A stretch of 9,191 bases of DNA, taken from the NCBI GenBank assembly GCA_964654815.1, contig CAZZLH010000038.1, forward strand, positions 1 to 9,191, written 5' to 3'. How positions within the stretch are numbered: the stretch's first letter is position 1; each line of letters starts with the position of its first letter. Origin of the DNA: ZLKRG08 sp964654815. Lineage in GTDB: Bacteria; Actinomycetota; Actinomycetes; Nanopelagicales; Nanopelagicaceae. Both the position numbers and the translations under genes were made by a program. Under the pieces are notes generated by a model. That model was not told where the DNA came from. It made no database searches and saw only the letters and a list, made by a program, of their open reading frames with translations. This document shows, in pieces, positions 1-7,527 of the stretch.

Positions 1-530
1 CCAAGCGGAACTAAACGTTCTTTCCCGCCTTTACCTCGCAACTTGATAACCGATATCTCCTCCCCATTAACCTCGGTGCTGGCGATATCGTTCAAGTTGA
101 TTCCCACTATCTCGCTAACTCGAGCACCGGTGCTATAGAGCAATTCAAGCAATAGGTAATCCCGCAAACTTATCGGAGTACCTGGTTGCTTCGCACAATC
201 TAACAGCATTGTGATCTCTGAAATTGTAAGCGCTTTAGGTAGACGATTTCGCCTCGCAGTCTCTGGCAGCAATCCGGTTGGATCAGGAACATTGGATTCG
301 CGGGCTAAGTAGCCATGGAAAGATCTAATCGCACTGAAATTTCGCTCTAGACTACTGGAAGCTAAGCTTGAAAGGTTTTGGGCATAATCTTGGATAGGTG
401 CGTTTGGATTGGCTAAACGCCACTCAATATATTTGGTTAGATCTCTCTTATAAGCGGCAATGGTATTTGCCGCTGCCCCCTTCTCTACTCGAAGAAAATC
501 AAGGTAAGAATTTAGTGAACTGATATCCAT
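1..530 (-). CDS. xerD: Tyrosine recombinase XerD, N-terminal part (cut by window edge)
   Basis: This is the site-specific recombinase that, with XerC, resolves chromosome dimers at dif. I translated it by hand: ATG at 530-528 gives MDISSLNSYLDFLRVEKGAA and 176 full codons before the edge. The N-terminal SAM-like core-binding domain covers about residues 1-95 (AANTIAAYKRDL is typical of Xer proteins). The catalytic domain follows, with the first catalytic Arg at about R137 in TGARVSE and the beta-hairpin Lys at about K167 in RGKGGKERLVPLG. The HxxR, second His and Tyr nucleophile lie outside the window. The position after pyrG is where xerD sits in other Actinobacteria, which favours XerD over XerC. 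Its first 32 bases overlap the end of ald in another frame. AAGG lies only 3 nt before the ATG, so translational coupling to ald is likely. The start fits the usual XerD N-terminus. Confidence 0.93.
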   Translation of the reverse strand, partial: MDISSLNSYLDFLRVEKGAAANTIAAYKRDLTKYIEWRLANPNAPIQDYAQNLSSLASSSLERNFSAIRSFHGYLARESNVPDPTGLLPETARRNRLPKALTISEITMLLDCAKQPGTPISLRDYLLLELLYSTGARVSEIVGINLNDIASTEVNGEEISVIKLRGKGGKERLVPL

Positions 531-1602
531 GTGCCTTCGCTACCGCTTCATAGGTCACTTTTCCGGCATAGACATTTAAACCCTTAGCCAGATTCTCATC
601 TTCTTTCAGTGCTACCTGCCAACCTTTATCTGCTATCGCCACCGCATATGGCAGCGTCGCATTGGTCAAGGCATAAGTTGATGCGACCGGTACTGCTCCT
701 GGCATATTGGCTACGCAATAAAAAATTGAATTATGAACTTGAAATGTAGGTTCTGAGTGTGTGGTGGGCTTTGAGTCTGCGAAACAACCACCCTGATCGA
801 TTGCGATATCAACTAGAACCGATCCTGGCTTCATCTTTGATACCAACTCGTTACTGACTAATTTAGGCGCTTTAGCGCCATGAATTAGCACTGCGCCAAT
901 GACTAGATCTGCCTCTAGCACTTCCTGTTCGATCGCATGATCATTAGACATCAAAGTTTTTATGTTCCCTTGGTAGAGCGCATCTATGTACTGCAACCTC
1001 GCGGTGCTCTTATCCAAAATGGTGACATCCGCACCCATGCCACGTGCGATTACCGCTGCATTTAACCCTGCAACTCCCCCACCGATAACGACAACCTTTC
1101 CGGCGCGAACTCCAGGAACGCCACCTAGCAGCACACCCCGACCACCATTTGGTTTCTGCAACGCTGCGGCACCGACTTGGGTGGAGAGGCGCCCTGCTAC
1201 CTCAGACATAGGTGCCAGAAGCGGTAATTGTCCATCCACCTCAACAGTCTCATAGGCGATTGCAATCACATCAGATGCAATCAAAGCATCGGTGCACTCC
1301 TTTGATGCTGCAAGATGCAAATAAGTAAAGAGAATCTGTCCCGATCGCATTAATGGAAATTCACTAGGAAGCGGTTCTTTTACCTTCATTATCAGCTCTG
1401 CTTTGGCCCAAACCTCTACAGCACTTTGGATAATCTGCGCTCCCTGGGCAAGATAATCGCTATCGGTAATTGCCGAACCCAATCCAGCGCCGGATTCAAT
1501 CAGAACTTTATGGCCACGCTTACTTAACTCCCGTACGCCCGCGGCGGTCAATGCCACTCGAGCCTCTAGCGTCTTTACCTCTTTTGGAACCCCAATGATC
1601 AT
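499..1602 (-). CDS. ald: Alanine dehydrogenase
   Basis: This is an NAD-dependent L-alanine dehydrogenase (EC 1.4.1.1), interconverting L-alanine and pyruvate plus ammonium in the cytoplasm. The 367 residues are close to the usual 371. The N-terminus MIIGVPKEVK is the family signature. The substrate and catalytic residues are in the expected places: R15, K75 (VKEP), H96 (YLHLA) and D269 (AIDQGG). The Rossmann NAD loop GGGVAG is at 174-179. SEPTFQVH and NMPGAVPVAST, around 283-309, are also characteristic. It starts 4 nt after the pyrG stop with no clear Shine-Dalgarno sequence, so it is probably coupled to pyrG, and it overlaps xerD by 32 nt. In M. tuberculosis this slot holds a NUDIX hydrolase gene (Rv1700). 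In Streptomyces I recall ald lying near pyrG and xerD, so the location is not unique. Pyridine nucleotide transhydrogenase PntA is related but longer and lacks this full motif set. Confidence 0.96.
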   Translation of the reverse strand: MIIGVPKEVKTLEARVALTAAGVRELSKRGHKVLIESGAGLGSAITDSDYLAQGAQIIQSAVEVWAKAELIMKVKEPLPSEFPLMRSGQILFTYLHLAASKECTDALIASDVIAIAYETVEVDGQLPLLAPMSEVAGRLSTQVGAAALQKPNGGRGVLLGGVPGVRAGKVVVIGGGVAGLNAAVIARGMGADVTILDKSTARLQYIDALYQGNIKTLMSNDHAIEQEVLEADLVIGAVLIHGAKAPKLVSNELVSKMKPGSVLVDIAIDQGGCFADSKPTTHSEPTFQVHNSIFYCVANMPGAVPVASTYALTNATLPYAVAIADKGWQVALKEDENLAKGLNVYAGKVTYEAVAKAHGYQFTKFLP

Positions 1603-1606
1603 TGCG

Positions 1607-3232
1607 CTATTTAATCGCAGCTTTTATTAGACCTACAAAGAGCGGATGTGGCCGTGTGGGTCTAGATTTAAATTCTGGATGCGCCTGTGTGCCTACGTAA
1701 TATGGATGAACTTCTCGTGGCAATTCGACAAATTCCACTAAATCACGCTCGGTGTTCATGCCGCTAAATACCATTCCTGCATCAGCGATCTGTTGGCGAT
1801 ATTTATTATTAACTTCATATCTATGGCGGTGGCGTTCGGTGATCTCGGTTTCGCCATAAGCCTCGGCGACGATTGAACCTGCCTTCAGAGAAGCTTTATA
1901 GGAGCCTAGGCGCATGGTTCCACCTAGATCACCATCACCGGTCACATTTGCAATCTGATCCTCCATAGTGGCGATTACTGGCGCAGAGGTGTCGGGAGAA
2001 AATTCCGCAGAATTTGCCGCTTTAATGCCCGCTAAATTACGAGCACCCTCGATCACCATACATTGCAAACCTAAACAGAGCCCAAGCGCGGGAATTTTAT
2101 TGATCCTGGCAAAATTCAATGCGCCGATCTTTCCCTCGATACCTCGAACCCCAAATCCGCCCGGAACACAGATCGCATCAACATCAGAGAGCGCCTGCTT
2201 TGCACCTTCAGGTGTGGCGCATTCATCTGACGGCACCCACTTGATTTCGACCTTAGCTTTATTGGCAAAACCGCCAGCCCGCAGCGCTTCAGTCACCGAG
2301 AGATATGCATCAGGAAGATCAATATATTTACCGACCAACGCCACCTTCACCGAATGCGTGGGGTTATGTACCGCTTTTAGTAAGACCTCCCAATCACCCC
2401 ATTGGACGTCACGCGCTTTCAAACCCAGACGTCGCACCACGTGAGCATCTAAACCTTCACTAAAAAGCACCTTTGGTATGTCATAGATTGAAGGCGCATC
2501 AACTGCAGCTACGACAGCTTCAAAATCCACATCGCACATAGCTGAGATCTTCCGTTTTACTGAATCAGGAATCTGTCGATCAGATCGAAGCACAATGCCA
2601 TCGGGAGTTATACCAATGCTGCGAAGCGCTGCAACTGAGTGTTGAGTTGGCTTGGTCTTCAATTCACCAGATGGTCCGATGTAAGGAACTAGCGATACAT
2701 GGAGATAGAAAACATTATCGCGCCCCACCTCTTGACGGATCTGTCTGGCTGCTTCGATAAAAGGTTGAGATTCGATATCACCGACTGTGCCACCGATTTC
2801 GGTAATTACGAGATCTACTTCTGGGCCATCAAAGGCCAACATCCTTGATTTGATCTCGTTGGTGATATGTGGAATCACCTGAACTGTCTCACCTAAGTAT
2901 TCGCCACGGCGTTCTCTTGCGATAACTCTGGAGTAAACCTGACCAGTGGTTACGTTTGCATCTCCGGAAAGTGGTCTATCCAAGAAGCGCTCGTAATGAC
3001 CAATATCCAAATCTGTCTCCGCGCCATCGTCGGTTACGAAAACTTCACCATGTTGGAAGGGGTTCATGGTGCCTGGGTCGACATTTAAGTAAGGATCTAA
3101 TTTCTGCATGGTGACCCGAAGCCCACGAGCGACCATTAAACGACCGAGGCTAGAAGCTGTGAGACCTTTTCCAAGACTTGAGGCGACGCCACCTGTAACA
3201 AACAAATGCTTGGTCACATGAGATTGGCTCAT
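1607..3232 (-). CDS. pyrG: CTP synthase (glutamine-hydrolysing)
   Basis: This enzyme makes CTP from UTP, ATP and glutamine (EC 6.3.4.2), the last step of de novo pyrimidine nucleotide synthesis. With the ATG at 3232 the protein has 541 residues. The amidoligase domain is about 1-260, with the P-loop-like GGVASSLGKGLTAS at 14-27 and KLDPYLNVDPGTM, EIGGTVGDIES and LKTKPTQHS following. The class I glutamine amidotransferase domain is about 292-541, with oxyanion loop PGGFGVRG, nucleophile C386 in GLCLGLQ, and H518/E520 in HPEF. An in-frame GTG at 3250 would add six residues. It lies 5 nt past the recN stop, but I prefer the ATG because related proteins begin a few residues before KHLFVTGG; neither start has a good ribosome site. 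No pyrimidine-sensing leader can be recognised because recN ends immediately upstream. Confidence 0.97.
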   Translation of the reverse strand: MSQSHVTKHLFVTGGVASSLGKGLTASSLGRLMVARGLRVTMQKLDPYLNVDPGTMNPFQHGEVFVTDDGAETDLDIGHYERFLDRPLSGDANVTTGQVYSRVIARERRGEYLGETVQVIPHITNEIKSRMLAFDGPEVDLVITEIGGTVGDIESQPFIEAARQIRQEVGRDNVFYLHVSLVPYIGPSGELKTKPTQHSVAALRSIGITPDGIVLRSDRQIPDSVKRKISAMCDVDFEAVVAAVDAPSIYDIPKVLFSEGLDAHVVRRLGLKARDVQWGDWEVLLKAVHNPTHSVKVALVGKYIDLPDAYLSVTEALRAGGFANKAKVEIKWVPSDECATPEGAKQALSDVDAICVPGGFGVRGIEGKIGALNFARINKIPALGLCLGLQCMVIEGARNLAGIKAANSAEFSPDTSAPVIATMEDQIANVTGDGDLGGTMRLGSYKASLKAGSIVAEAYGETEITERHRHRYEVNNKYRQQIADAGMVFSGMNTERDLVEFVELPREVHPYYVGTQAHPEFKSRPTRPHPLFVGLIKAAIK

Positions 3233-3255
3233 GGAAGACAAACTTATCACGAATT

Positions 3256-4962
3256 TCAGCGTGAGAGTTCCAGAAGCTCCTCTGCGTGTTCGCGAGCTGA
3301 GCGCGAATCTTCATGGCCAGCGAGCATTCTTGCGATCTCTTCCACGCGTTCGCTCTCTGCGACTTTATGAATCTGGCTAAGTGATACCGAGCCCGATTCA
3401 TCTTTAGAGACAACGAAATGTGTATCACCCCAAGCGGCAACCTGTGGTAGATGGGTCACCACAATTACCTGAGCAAATTTGGAGAGCGCTTTCAACCTTC
3501 TGCCAACTTCAATCGCTGCCTTTCCTCCAACTCCAGCATCCACTTCATCAAAAATATAGGTGCCGATCTCTTGATTCATAGCAATCACGACTTCAATCGC
3601 GAGAGCAACTCTTGATAGTTCCCCGCCAGATGCACCTTTGGCGATTGAGACTGGTGGCGCATCTTTATGGGTTTGCAAGTAGAAATTAACTTGGTCGAAT
3701 CCAAAGCTAGTTAAATCTTTGAAATCTGATCCGGAATCGATTTGTATGACCAGATTGGTATTTGGCATGGAGAGCGCGTGAATCTCTGCGGATGCCGCAT
3801 CTGCTAATTGCTTTGCAGCCTTAGCCCGATGCTCTGATAACTCTCGTGCCTTTTCGATTGCCACCTGCTCAGCAACACTCAATTCTTGCTCCAACTCACT
3901 GATTCTTTCATCGCCGCCTTCCAGATCCGCAATCTGATTTGAGATAGAGGCGCAGGAATCGATCAATTCTTGAAAGGCTTGATTGAGATCGGTTGATGTG
4001 GATTTAGCAAATCTTTTCATAAACGAATTTAGCTCTGATTTGCGTTGTTGGAGATAATCAAGGCGAGCCGGGTCAGCGGCCAGGTCCGATAAATAGCTTG
4101 CTACCCCTGCGGCAATATCTTGTACTTGGAAGAAGGTTTCACTTATCTGCTCCGAAAGTGGCGCAAGTGAGGCATCGACTGATGCCGCTTTCTCTAAGGC
4201 CTTTCGGGCCGCAGCTAATTGAACCAACGCCCCACTTTCTTCGCCATCTAAAATCTGACTTGCTACCCCTGCGGAATTGGTAAGCGCCTCTACCGAACTC
4301 AATCTACTTATCTCATCGTTGATCTCTTGTAATTCGCCCGTTTTCGGTTTCAATTTATTAAATGCGCTAGCCAATTCGCGAAGTGAGCTCAACTGACTCT
4401 CTCTTTCCCGACTTGCATTGCGCATAGCTTTGATTCGCTTGGTTAATTCGTTGGCAGCATTGAAACTCTCTTGGAAGTTCGCGATCAATTCATCTGACTT
4501 GGCGAAGGAATCAAGCAATTCCAGATGCTTGGTTGGCTTGGTCAAAGTTTGACTAGCTGCCTGGCCATGCACCATGACCAACTCCTCTGAAATCTCTTGG
4601 AGCGCGTTGGCGCTGACGGTTACGCCACTTGCCACTGCCTTTGATTTTCCATCTGCGTTTAGGGTTCGAGTGAGGATCAATTCTCCGGACTCCGAAACCA
4701 CTCCGCGCTCTTCAAACCTATCGACGAGCTTGGCCGGAAGGGTGAATGTGGCATTTGCAAGTGCTCGCTCGTTGCCATGGCGCACCAGAGAGGAATCGGC
4801 CTTCCCGCCCAAGACTAGATTTAAGGCGGTAAGGACCATGGTTTTACCAGCACCGGTCTCTCCCGTAATAACGGTAAGTCCCGGGCCAAATTCCAGATTA
4901 GATTTTTCGATTACTCCAATGCCCGAGATACTGATCTCATTTAGCGTTGGTTTATCACTCAC
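3256..4962 (-). CDS. recN: DNA repair protein RecN (SMC-like ATPase)
   Basis: RecN is a cohesin/SMC-like ATPase recruited to double-strand breaks to promote recombinational repair. With the GTG start at 4962 it is 568 residues. Walker A GETGAGKT is at 34-41 after the family's FGPGLTVIT, the Q-loop HGQ is near 132-134, and a long coiled-coil-forming middle spans about 155-395. The ABC signature SGGELSR is at 445-451, Walker B YIFDEVD at 469-475 and the H-loop THLPQVAA around 503-510. The intact bipartite ATPase head and usual length argue for a functional gene. The longer reading starts at TTG 4977. I chose GTG because GAAGG lies 8 nt upstream of it, and GTGAGTGA makes an 8-nt overlap with the nadK stop, implying coupling. 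recN next to nadK and tlyA is the standard actinobacterial order. Confidence 0.96.
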   Translation of the reverse strand: MSDKPTLNEISISGIGVIEKSNLEFGPGLTVITGETGAGKTMVLTALNLVLGGKADSSLVRHGNERALANATFTLPAKLVDRFEERGVVSESGELILTRTLNADGKSKAVASGVTVSANALQEISEELVMVHGQAASQTLTKPTKHLELLDSFAKSDELIANFQESFNAANELTKRIKAMRNASRERESQLSSLRELASAFNKLKPKTGELQEINDEISRLSSVEALTNSAGVASQILDGEESGALVQLAAARKALEKAASVDASLAPLSEQISETFFQVQDIAAGVASYLSDLAADPARLDYLQQRKSELNSFMKRFAKSTSTDLNQAFQELIDSCASISNQIADLEGGDERISELEQELSVAEQVAIEKARELSEHRAKAAKQLADAASAEIHALSMPNTNLVIQIDSGSDFKDLTSFGFDQVNFYLQTHKDAPPVSIAKGASGGELSRVALAIEVVIAMNQEIGTYIFDEVDAGVGGKAAIEVGRRLKALSKFAQVIVVTHLPQVAAWGDTHFVVSKDESGSVSLSQIHKVAESERVEEIARMLAGHEDSRSAREHAEELLELSR

Positions 4963-5752
4963 CGCGCCAACCTTCAATTGGTAATTTGAATTTCGCCACT
5001 AAGCGATCACTGAAATTAGTTTCGCGTACGTGTGCCAGCTTTATCATTTGATTTGAGGCATTTACCAAGACTCGATCCCCGACGAGAAGGCCTTCAAATC
5101 TAAGCGCATCTGCCTTGACTACCCCATCTTCGGAGAGGATATCGATTGCTATCTCAGAGGTTGGTGGGATCACTAGCGGTCTGGTGAAGAGAGCATGGGC
5201 TGCGATTGGAGTTACCACTAAGGCCTGCGTCTGCGGCCAAACAATCGGCCCACCGACTGAGAAGGCATAAGCCGTTGAACCGGTAGGCGTGGCAACAATC
5301 AACCCATCTGCCCACCAACTACTAATCGGCCGACCATCTATTTGTAGCAGTAGCTCGATCATCGTGCCTTGTTCGCACTCGATTGTTACTTCGTTGAGCG
5401 CCCAACCATCGCCCACTTTCTTTTCACCACGTTGGATTTGGTATTCCAAGATTAGACGCGGTTCGATGATGTAACTCTTATTTCGTATTGCAAGAGCAAT
5501 CTCTTCGAAGGTGCTCTTCTCCACTTCGGCCATAAAACCTACGCGACCTAGATTGATTCCAAGTAAGGGAACATTTAATCGACGCGCAACTACCGCGCCT
5601 CGCAAAATTGTTCCGTCTCCACCCAGCACGATTACGATCTCGGCTTGGGCATCTTCGACAAATTCAAAATCTGTAAGCAGCGCTTTCAACTGGCTCTCAG
5701 CATCGATGGCCTCTTGGCGGGTCCGATTGACCACAAAAATTGCTTTACGCAT
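4955..5752 (-). CDS. nadK: NAD kinase
   Basis: This is an ATP- or polyphosphate-dependent NAD kinase (EC 2.7.1.23), the cell's only known route to NADP. The 265 residues show the diagnostic GGDGT at 44-48 (catalytic Asp 46), the following GINLGRVGFMAE at 65-76, the NE motif at 120-121 (ALNEV) and the conserved block ADGLIVATPTGSTAY at 148-162. It is somewhat shorter than the mycobacterial enzyme, mainly because the N-terminal segment before GGDGT is brief. The start ATG at 5752-5750 shares one base with the tlyA stop (TAATG). Its own end overlaps recN. These junctions indicate a tightly coupled tlyA-nadK-recN transcript, as in most Actinobacteria. All core motifs are present. Confidence 0.96.
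   Translation of the reverse strand: MRKAIFVVNRTRQEAIDAESQLKALLTDFEFVEDAQAEIVIVLGGDGTILRGAVVARRLNVPLLGINLGRVGFMAEVEKSTFEEIALAIRNKSYIIEPRLILEYQIQRGEKKVGDGWALNEVTIECEQGTMIELLLQIDGRPISSWWADGLIVATPTGSTAYAFSVGGPIVWPQTQALVVTPIAAHALFTRPLVIPPTSEIAIDILSEDGVVKADALRFEGLLVGDRVLVNASNQMIKLAHVRETNFSDRLVAKFKLPIEGWRGE
4971..4975 (-). promoter_or_regulatory. Ribosome binding site deciding the recN start
   Basis: GAAGG on the minus strand lies 8 nt before GTG 4962-4960. It overlaps the alternative TTG at 4977, so that codon cannot use it. This is the main reason for choosing the shorter recN reading; the site is inside the end of nadK. Confidence 0.55.
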
Positions 5753-6540
5753 TACTGCGGCCCAATCGCAATCGCTTTATCAAGTTCAGATTCATTGATC
5801 TCACCTGCGCCGCGACGTAGCCAGAGAAAGTACTCAACATTTCCAGCTGGTCCAGGCAGAGTTGATGCGACGATCCCCATAGTGCCCAATCCAACATCAA
5901 AAGCGCTCTCTGCCACTTCTAATACTGCGGATTTGCGAAGCGCTGGATCACGAACCACGCCACCTGCGCCTAACTGCTCTCGCCCTACCTCGAACTGTGG
6001 TTTGACCATCACTAGGTAATCAGCCTCTGGTTTTGAAACTGCCGCAAGCGCTGGCAAGACCAAGGTAAGAGAGATGAAAGATAGATCTGCGACTATCAGA
6101 TCAACCGGCTCACCCACCTGCTCGCCAGTCAGATGGCGGATATTGGTTCGATCTAGCACTTTCACTCTTGGGTCTTGGCGCAACTCCCATGCCAACTGCC
6201 CATATCCCACATCAACTGCGACCACCTCTTTAGCACCGCGTCGTAGCAGGACATCGGTGAAACCACCGGTAGATGCACCAGCATCCAGCGCTCTTCGACC
6301 AGATACATTGATTTGCGGTAAGGCATCTAGCGCACCAGATAATTTATGGCCACCGCGAGAGACAAAATCATCTCTCTCGCCCTGTATCACGATCGAGGTT
6401 TCGGCATCTACCTGTGTGGAGGATTTTGTGGCAGGTATGCCATTTACCAATACCGACCTAGATTCAATTAAATCCGCGGCGCTCTCGCGAGAGCGAGCTA
6501 AGCCACGTCTTACCAATTCAGAATCTAGGCGATTTCGCAT
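5752..6540 (-). CDS. tlyA: TlyA family rRNA 2'-O-methyltransferase
   Basis: TlyA makes 2'-O-methylcytidine in 16S (helix 44) and 23S (helix 69) rRNA in mycobacteria, a modification linked to capreomycin/viomycin susceptibility. It was long annotated as a haemolysin. From ATG 6540 the protein has 262 residues (mycobacterial TlyA is about 268). An S4 RNA-binding domain, about 1-60, opens with MRNRLDSELVRRGLARSR. The FtsJ-like Rossmann methyltransferase has SAM motif DAGASTGGFTD at 86-96. The expected K-D-K-E tetrad is visible at about K66 (GGHKL), D152 (ADLSF), K180 (VKPQFE) and E236. An upstream in-frame ATG at 6585 would overlap the 45-aa gene and add 15 residues unlike the family, so I reject it. 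Having both 16S and 23S targets is known for this two-domain (type II) form; activity here is inferred. Confidence 0.95.
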   Translation of the reverse strand: MRNRLDSELVRRGLARSRESAADLIESRSVLVNGIPATKSSTQVDAETSIVIQGERDDFVSRGGHKLSGALDALPQINVSGRRALDAGASTGGFTDVLLRRGAKEVVAVDVGYGQLAWELRQDPRVKVLDRTNIRHLTGEQVGEPVDLIVADLSFISLTLVLPALAAVSKPEADYLVMVKPQFEVGREQLGAGGVVRDPALRKSAVLEVAESAFDVGLGTMGIVASTLPGPAGNVEYFLWLRRGAGEINESELDKAIAIGPQ

Positions 6541-6553
6541 TTTTAATCCAAAA

Positions 6554-6691
6554 CTAGATATCGTCGATGCTTTTAAGTGCTTCAACTAACTTTGCATGTA
6601 GCGCCTCATATCTAGCGACATGTTCAGGCAGTTCGGAGCCCTCGATGGCCGCTAGTTCAGCGCGAATCTCTTCTAAATTTAACTCGCTCAT
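6554..6691 (-). CDS. Conserved small protein upstream of tlyA (45 aa)
   Basis: This short gene was found by hand translation. ATG at 6691-6689 overlaps the stop of the preceding gene as ATGA, and TAG is at 6556-6554, 13 nt before tlyA. The protein begins MSELNLEEIRAELAAIEGSE, is acidic, and is predicted helical with no membrane segment. The second half has the spacing LPEHVxRYExLHxKLxxALxxID. From memory, this matches small actinobacterial proteins encoded immediately upstream of tlyA (the slot of M. tuberculosis Rv1693), whose function is unknown to me. The coupled start, helical coding character and conserved position support a real gene. The family link is recollection and has not been checked by alignment. 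Confidence 0.8.
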   Translation of the reverse strand: MSELNLEEIRAELAAIEGSELPEHVARYEALHAKLVEALKSIDDI

Positions 6692-7128
6692 TTGGCTACC
6701 TGCTTAGCGCTCTTACTCTCTATTTTGTTTACCTTGTTGTTTACTTGCTTTTTTACTTTGCCGTTTACTTTCTTACTCGTTTTTAACCTAACGCCAGCAT
6801 TTCCAGATTTTTTCGCACTCTTCTTCCCGCCAGCAACTTTGCCTTTACTCTTTTGCTTGCTTGCCTCGCTGGTTTGAATGGTTCTAGTAACGCTGCTTGA
6901 AGCGCCTCTCTTTTGACCTTCTAGAGCAGCGATGCGCGCTTCAAGTTTGGCAAATTCCGAGCGTTTAACAAAGCCTCGCTTTGTGACCGCCTTCTCAACT
7001 TCATCCTCAACTCGAAGTCGTAGCGCCTCTCCACTTTCTTGAAGCCAGGTGTTTACTTGGCTGGCAAGTTCCACAGGATCTGCATCCTTTAACCGCTTCA
7101 AGTTATCTCTAATATCTTTGATAGCCAC
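6688..7128 (-). CDS. Small protein with coiled coil and Lys-rich histone-like tail
   Basis: I do not recognise a named gene. The 146-residue protein starts at GTG 7128, 21 nt after the SSB-like gene ends; no other in-frame start exists near the N-terminus. Residues 1-50 look like amphipathic helix (MAIKDIRDNLKRLKD, then a VEDEVEKAV segment). Residues 51-72 are a short coiled coil, KRSEFAKLEARIAALE, reminiscent of the ends of phasin-like or UbiK/BMFP proteins. Residues 75-146 are a disordered, strongly basic tail built from Lys, Asn, Ser, Val and Gly with loose KV-N/G-K repeats. Such tails occur in H1-like or HU-tail nucleoid proteins and bind nucleic acid without sequence specificity. Roles in nucleoid binding or granule association are both guesses. 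The gene overlaps the next one as ATGA, so it is probably in the same operon as tlyA. Confidence 0.8.
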   Translation of the reverse strand: MAIKDIRDNLKRLKDADPVELASQVNTWLQESGEALRLRVEDEVEKAVTKRGFVKRSEFAKLEARIAALEGQKRGASSSVTRTIQTSEASKQKSKGKVAGGKKSAKKSGNAGVRLKTSKKVNGKVKKQVNNKVNKIESKSAKQVAK

Positions 7129-7149
7129 CCCTGAACTTTACTCATTTTT

Positions 7150-7527
7150 TTACAGGCGCTTGATATCAGAGGTCACTACCTGCCAACGACTTGCAAGGTT
7201 TTGGCCGCTCTTCCAGAATCTGCGACGAATTGCGCCGCTGATCTCCACCCACTCTCCATCTTTGAGCGAGAGGGCGCTTCTTCTAGTTTTGGCGCTCCAA
7301 CTCTCTAGGTCGATGGTGTCCACACCGCCCTCAGGGCGCGTGATTGCGATTCTAAATTGAGCGACTAAATCGCCACTAGGTAGCTCGCGCTCTGTGGCTG
7401 TGGTGGTAACCCAGCCACGCAAAGCCACATCATTGAGCGAGTAATCAAACTCCTCTTCGGTATCACTTTGGTGGACGGTATTTGATTTGCTATTGGACTT
7501 CTCCACTTTTTTGGCGCTTTTTGCCAT
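7150..7527 (-). CDS. SSB-like single-stranded DNA-binding (OB-fold) protein
   Basis: The 125-residue protein has a Lys/Ser-rich then acidic N-terminal extension (1-30) followed by one OB-fold of the SSB type (about 31-125). NDVALRGWV, ERELPSGDLVAQFRIAI, VDTIDLESW and GEWVEISGAIRRRFW match SSB strand order and conserved aromatic positions. It ends at IKRL and lacks the flexible Gly/Pro linker and acidic tip (DDDIPF-like) that housekeeping SSB uses to recruit partner enzymes. I recall a family of short actinobacterial SSB-like proteins with the same VDTID...W...RRRFW pattern. It is therefore likely a paralogue rather than the replication SSB, which normally sits with rpsF/rpsR/rplI. The ATG has a strong AGGAGA ribosome site. 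Exact role is unknown. Confidence 0.83.
   Translation of the reverse strand: MAKSAKKVEKSNSKSNTVHQSDTEEEFDYSLNDVALRGWVTTTATERELPSGDLVAQFRIAITRPEGGVDTIDLESWSAKTRRSALSLKDGEWVEISGAIRRRFWKSGQNLASRWQVVTSDIKRL

Noticed and set aside
1..530. XerD as part of a phage, integron or other mobile element
   Set aside because: The sequence and its place after pyrG are those of the housekeeping chromosomal recombinase. There are no att-like repeats, tRNA or cargo genes nearby.
1968..2444. Plus-strand 158-codon open frame opposite pyrG
   Set aside because: It is antisense to the CTP synthase amidotransferase half. Composition and lack of a start signal indicate a shadow.
3150..3440. Minus-strand 96-codon frame spanning the recN-pyrG junction
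   Set aside because: It overlaps the ends of two well supported genes in another frame and resembles nothing known.
6541..6585. Longer tlyA start at 6585
   Set aside because: The added 15 residues overlap the 45-aa gene and precede the canonical S4-domain start, which begins at the ATG at 6540.
6074..6589. Plus-strand 171-codon open frame opposite tlyA
   Set aside because: It lies antisense to a tlyA with all family motifs. Its translation is Ser/Arg/Thr/Pro-rich with no recognisable fold or ribosome site, typical of a shadow frame.
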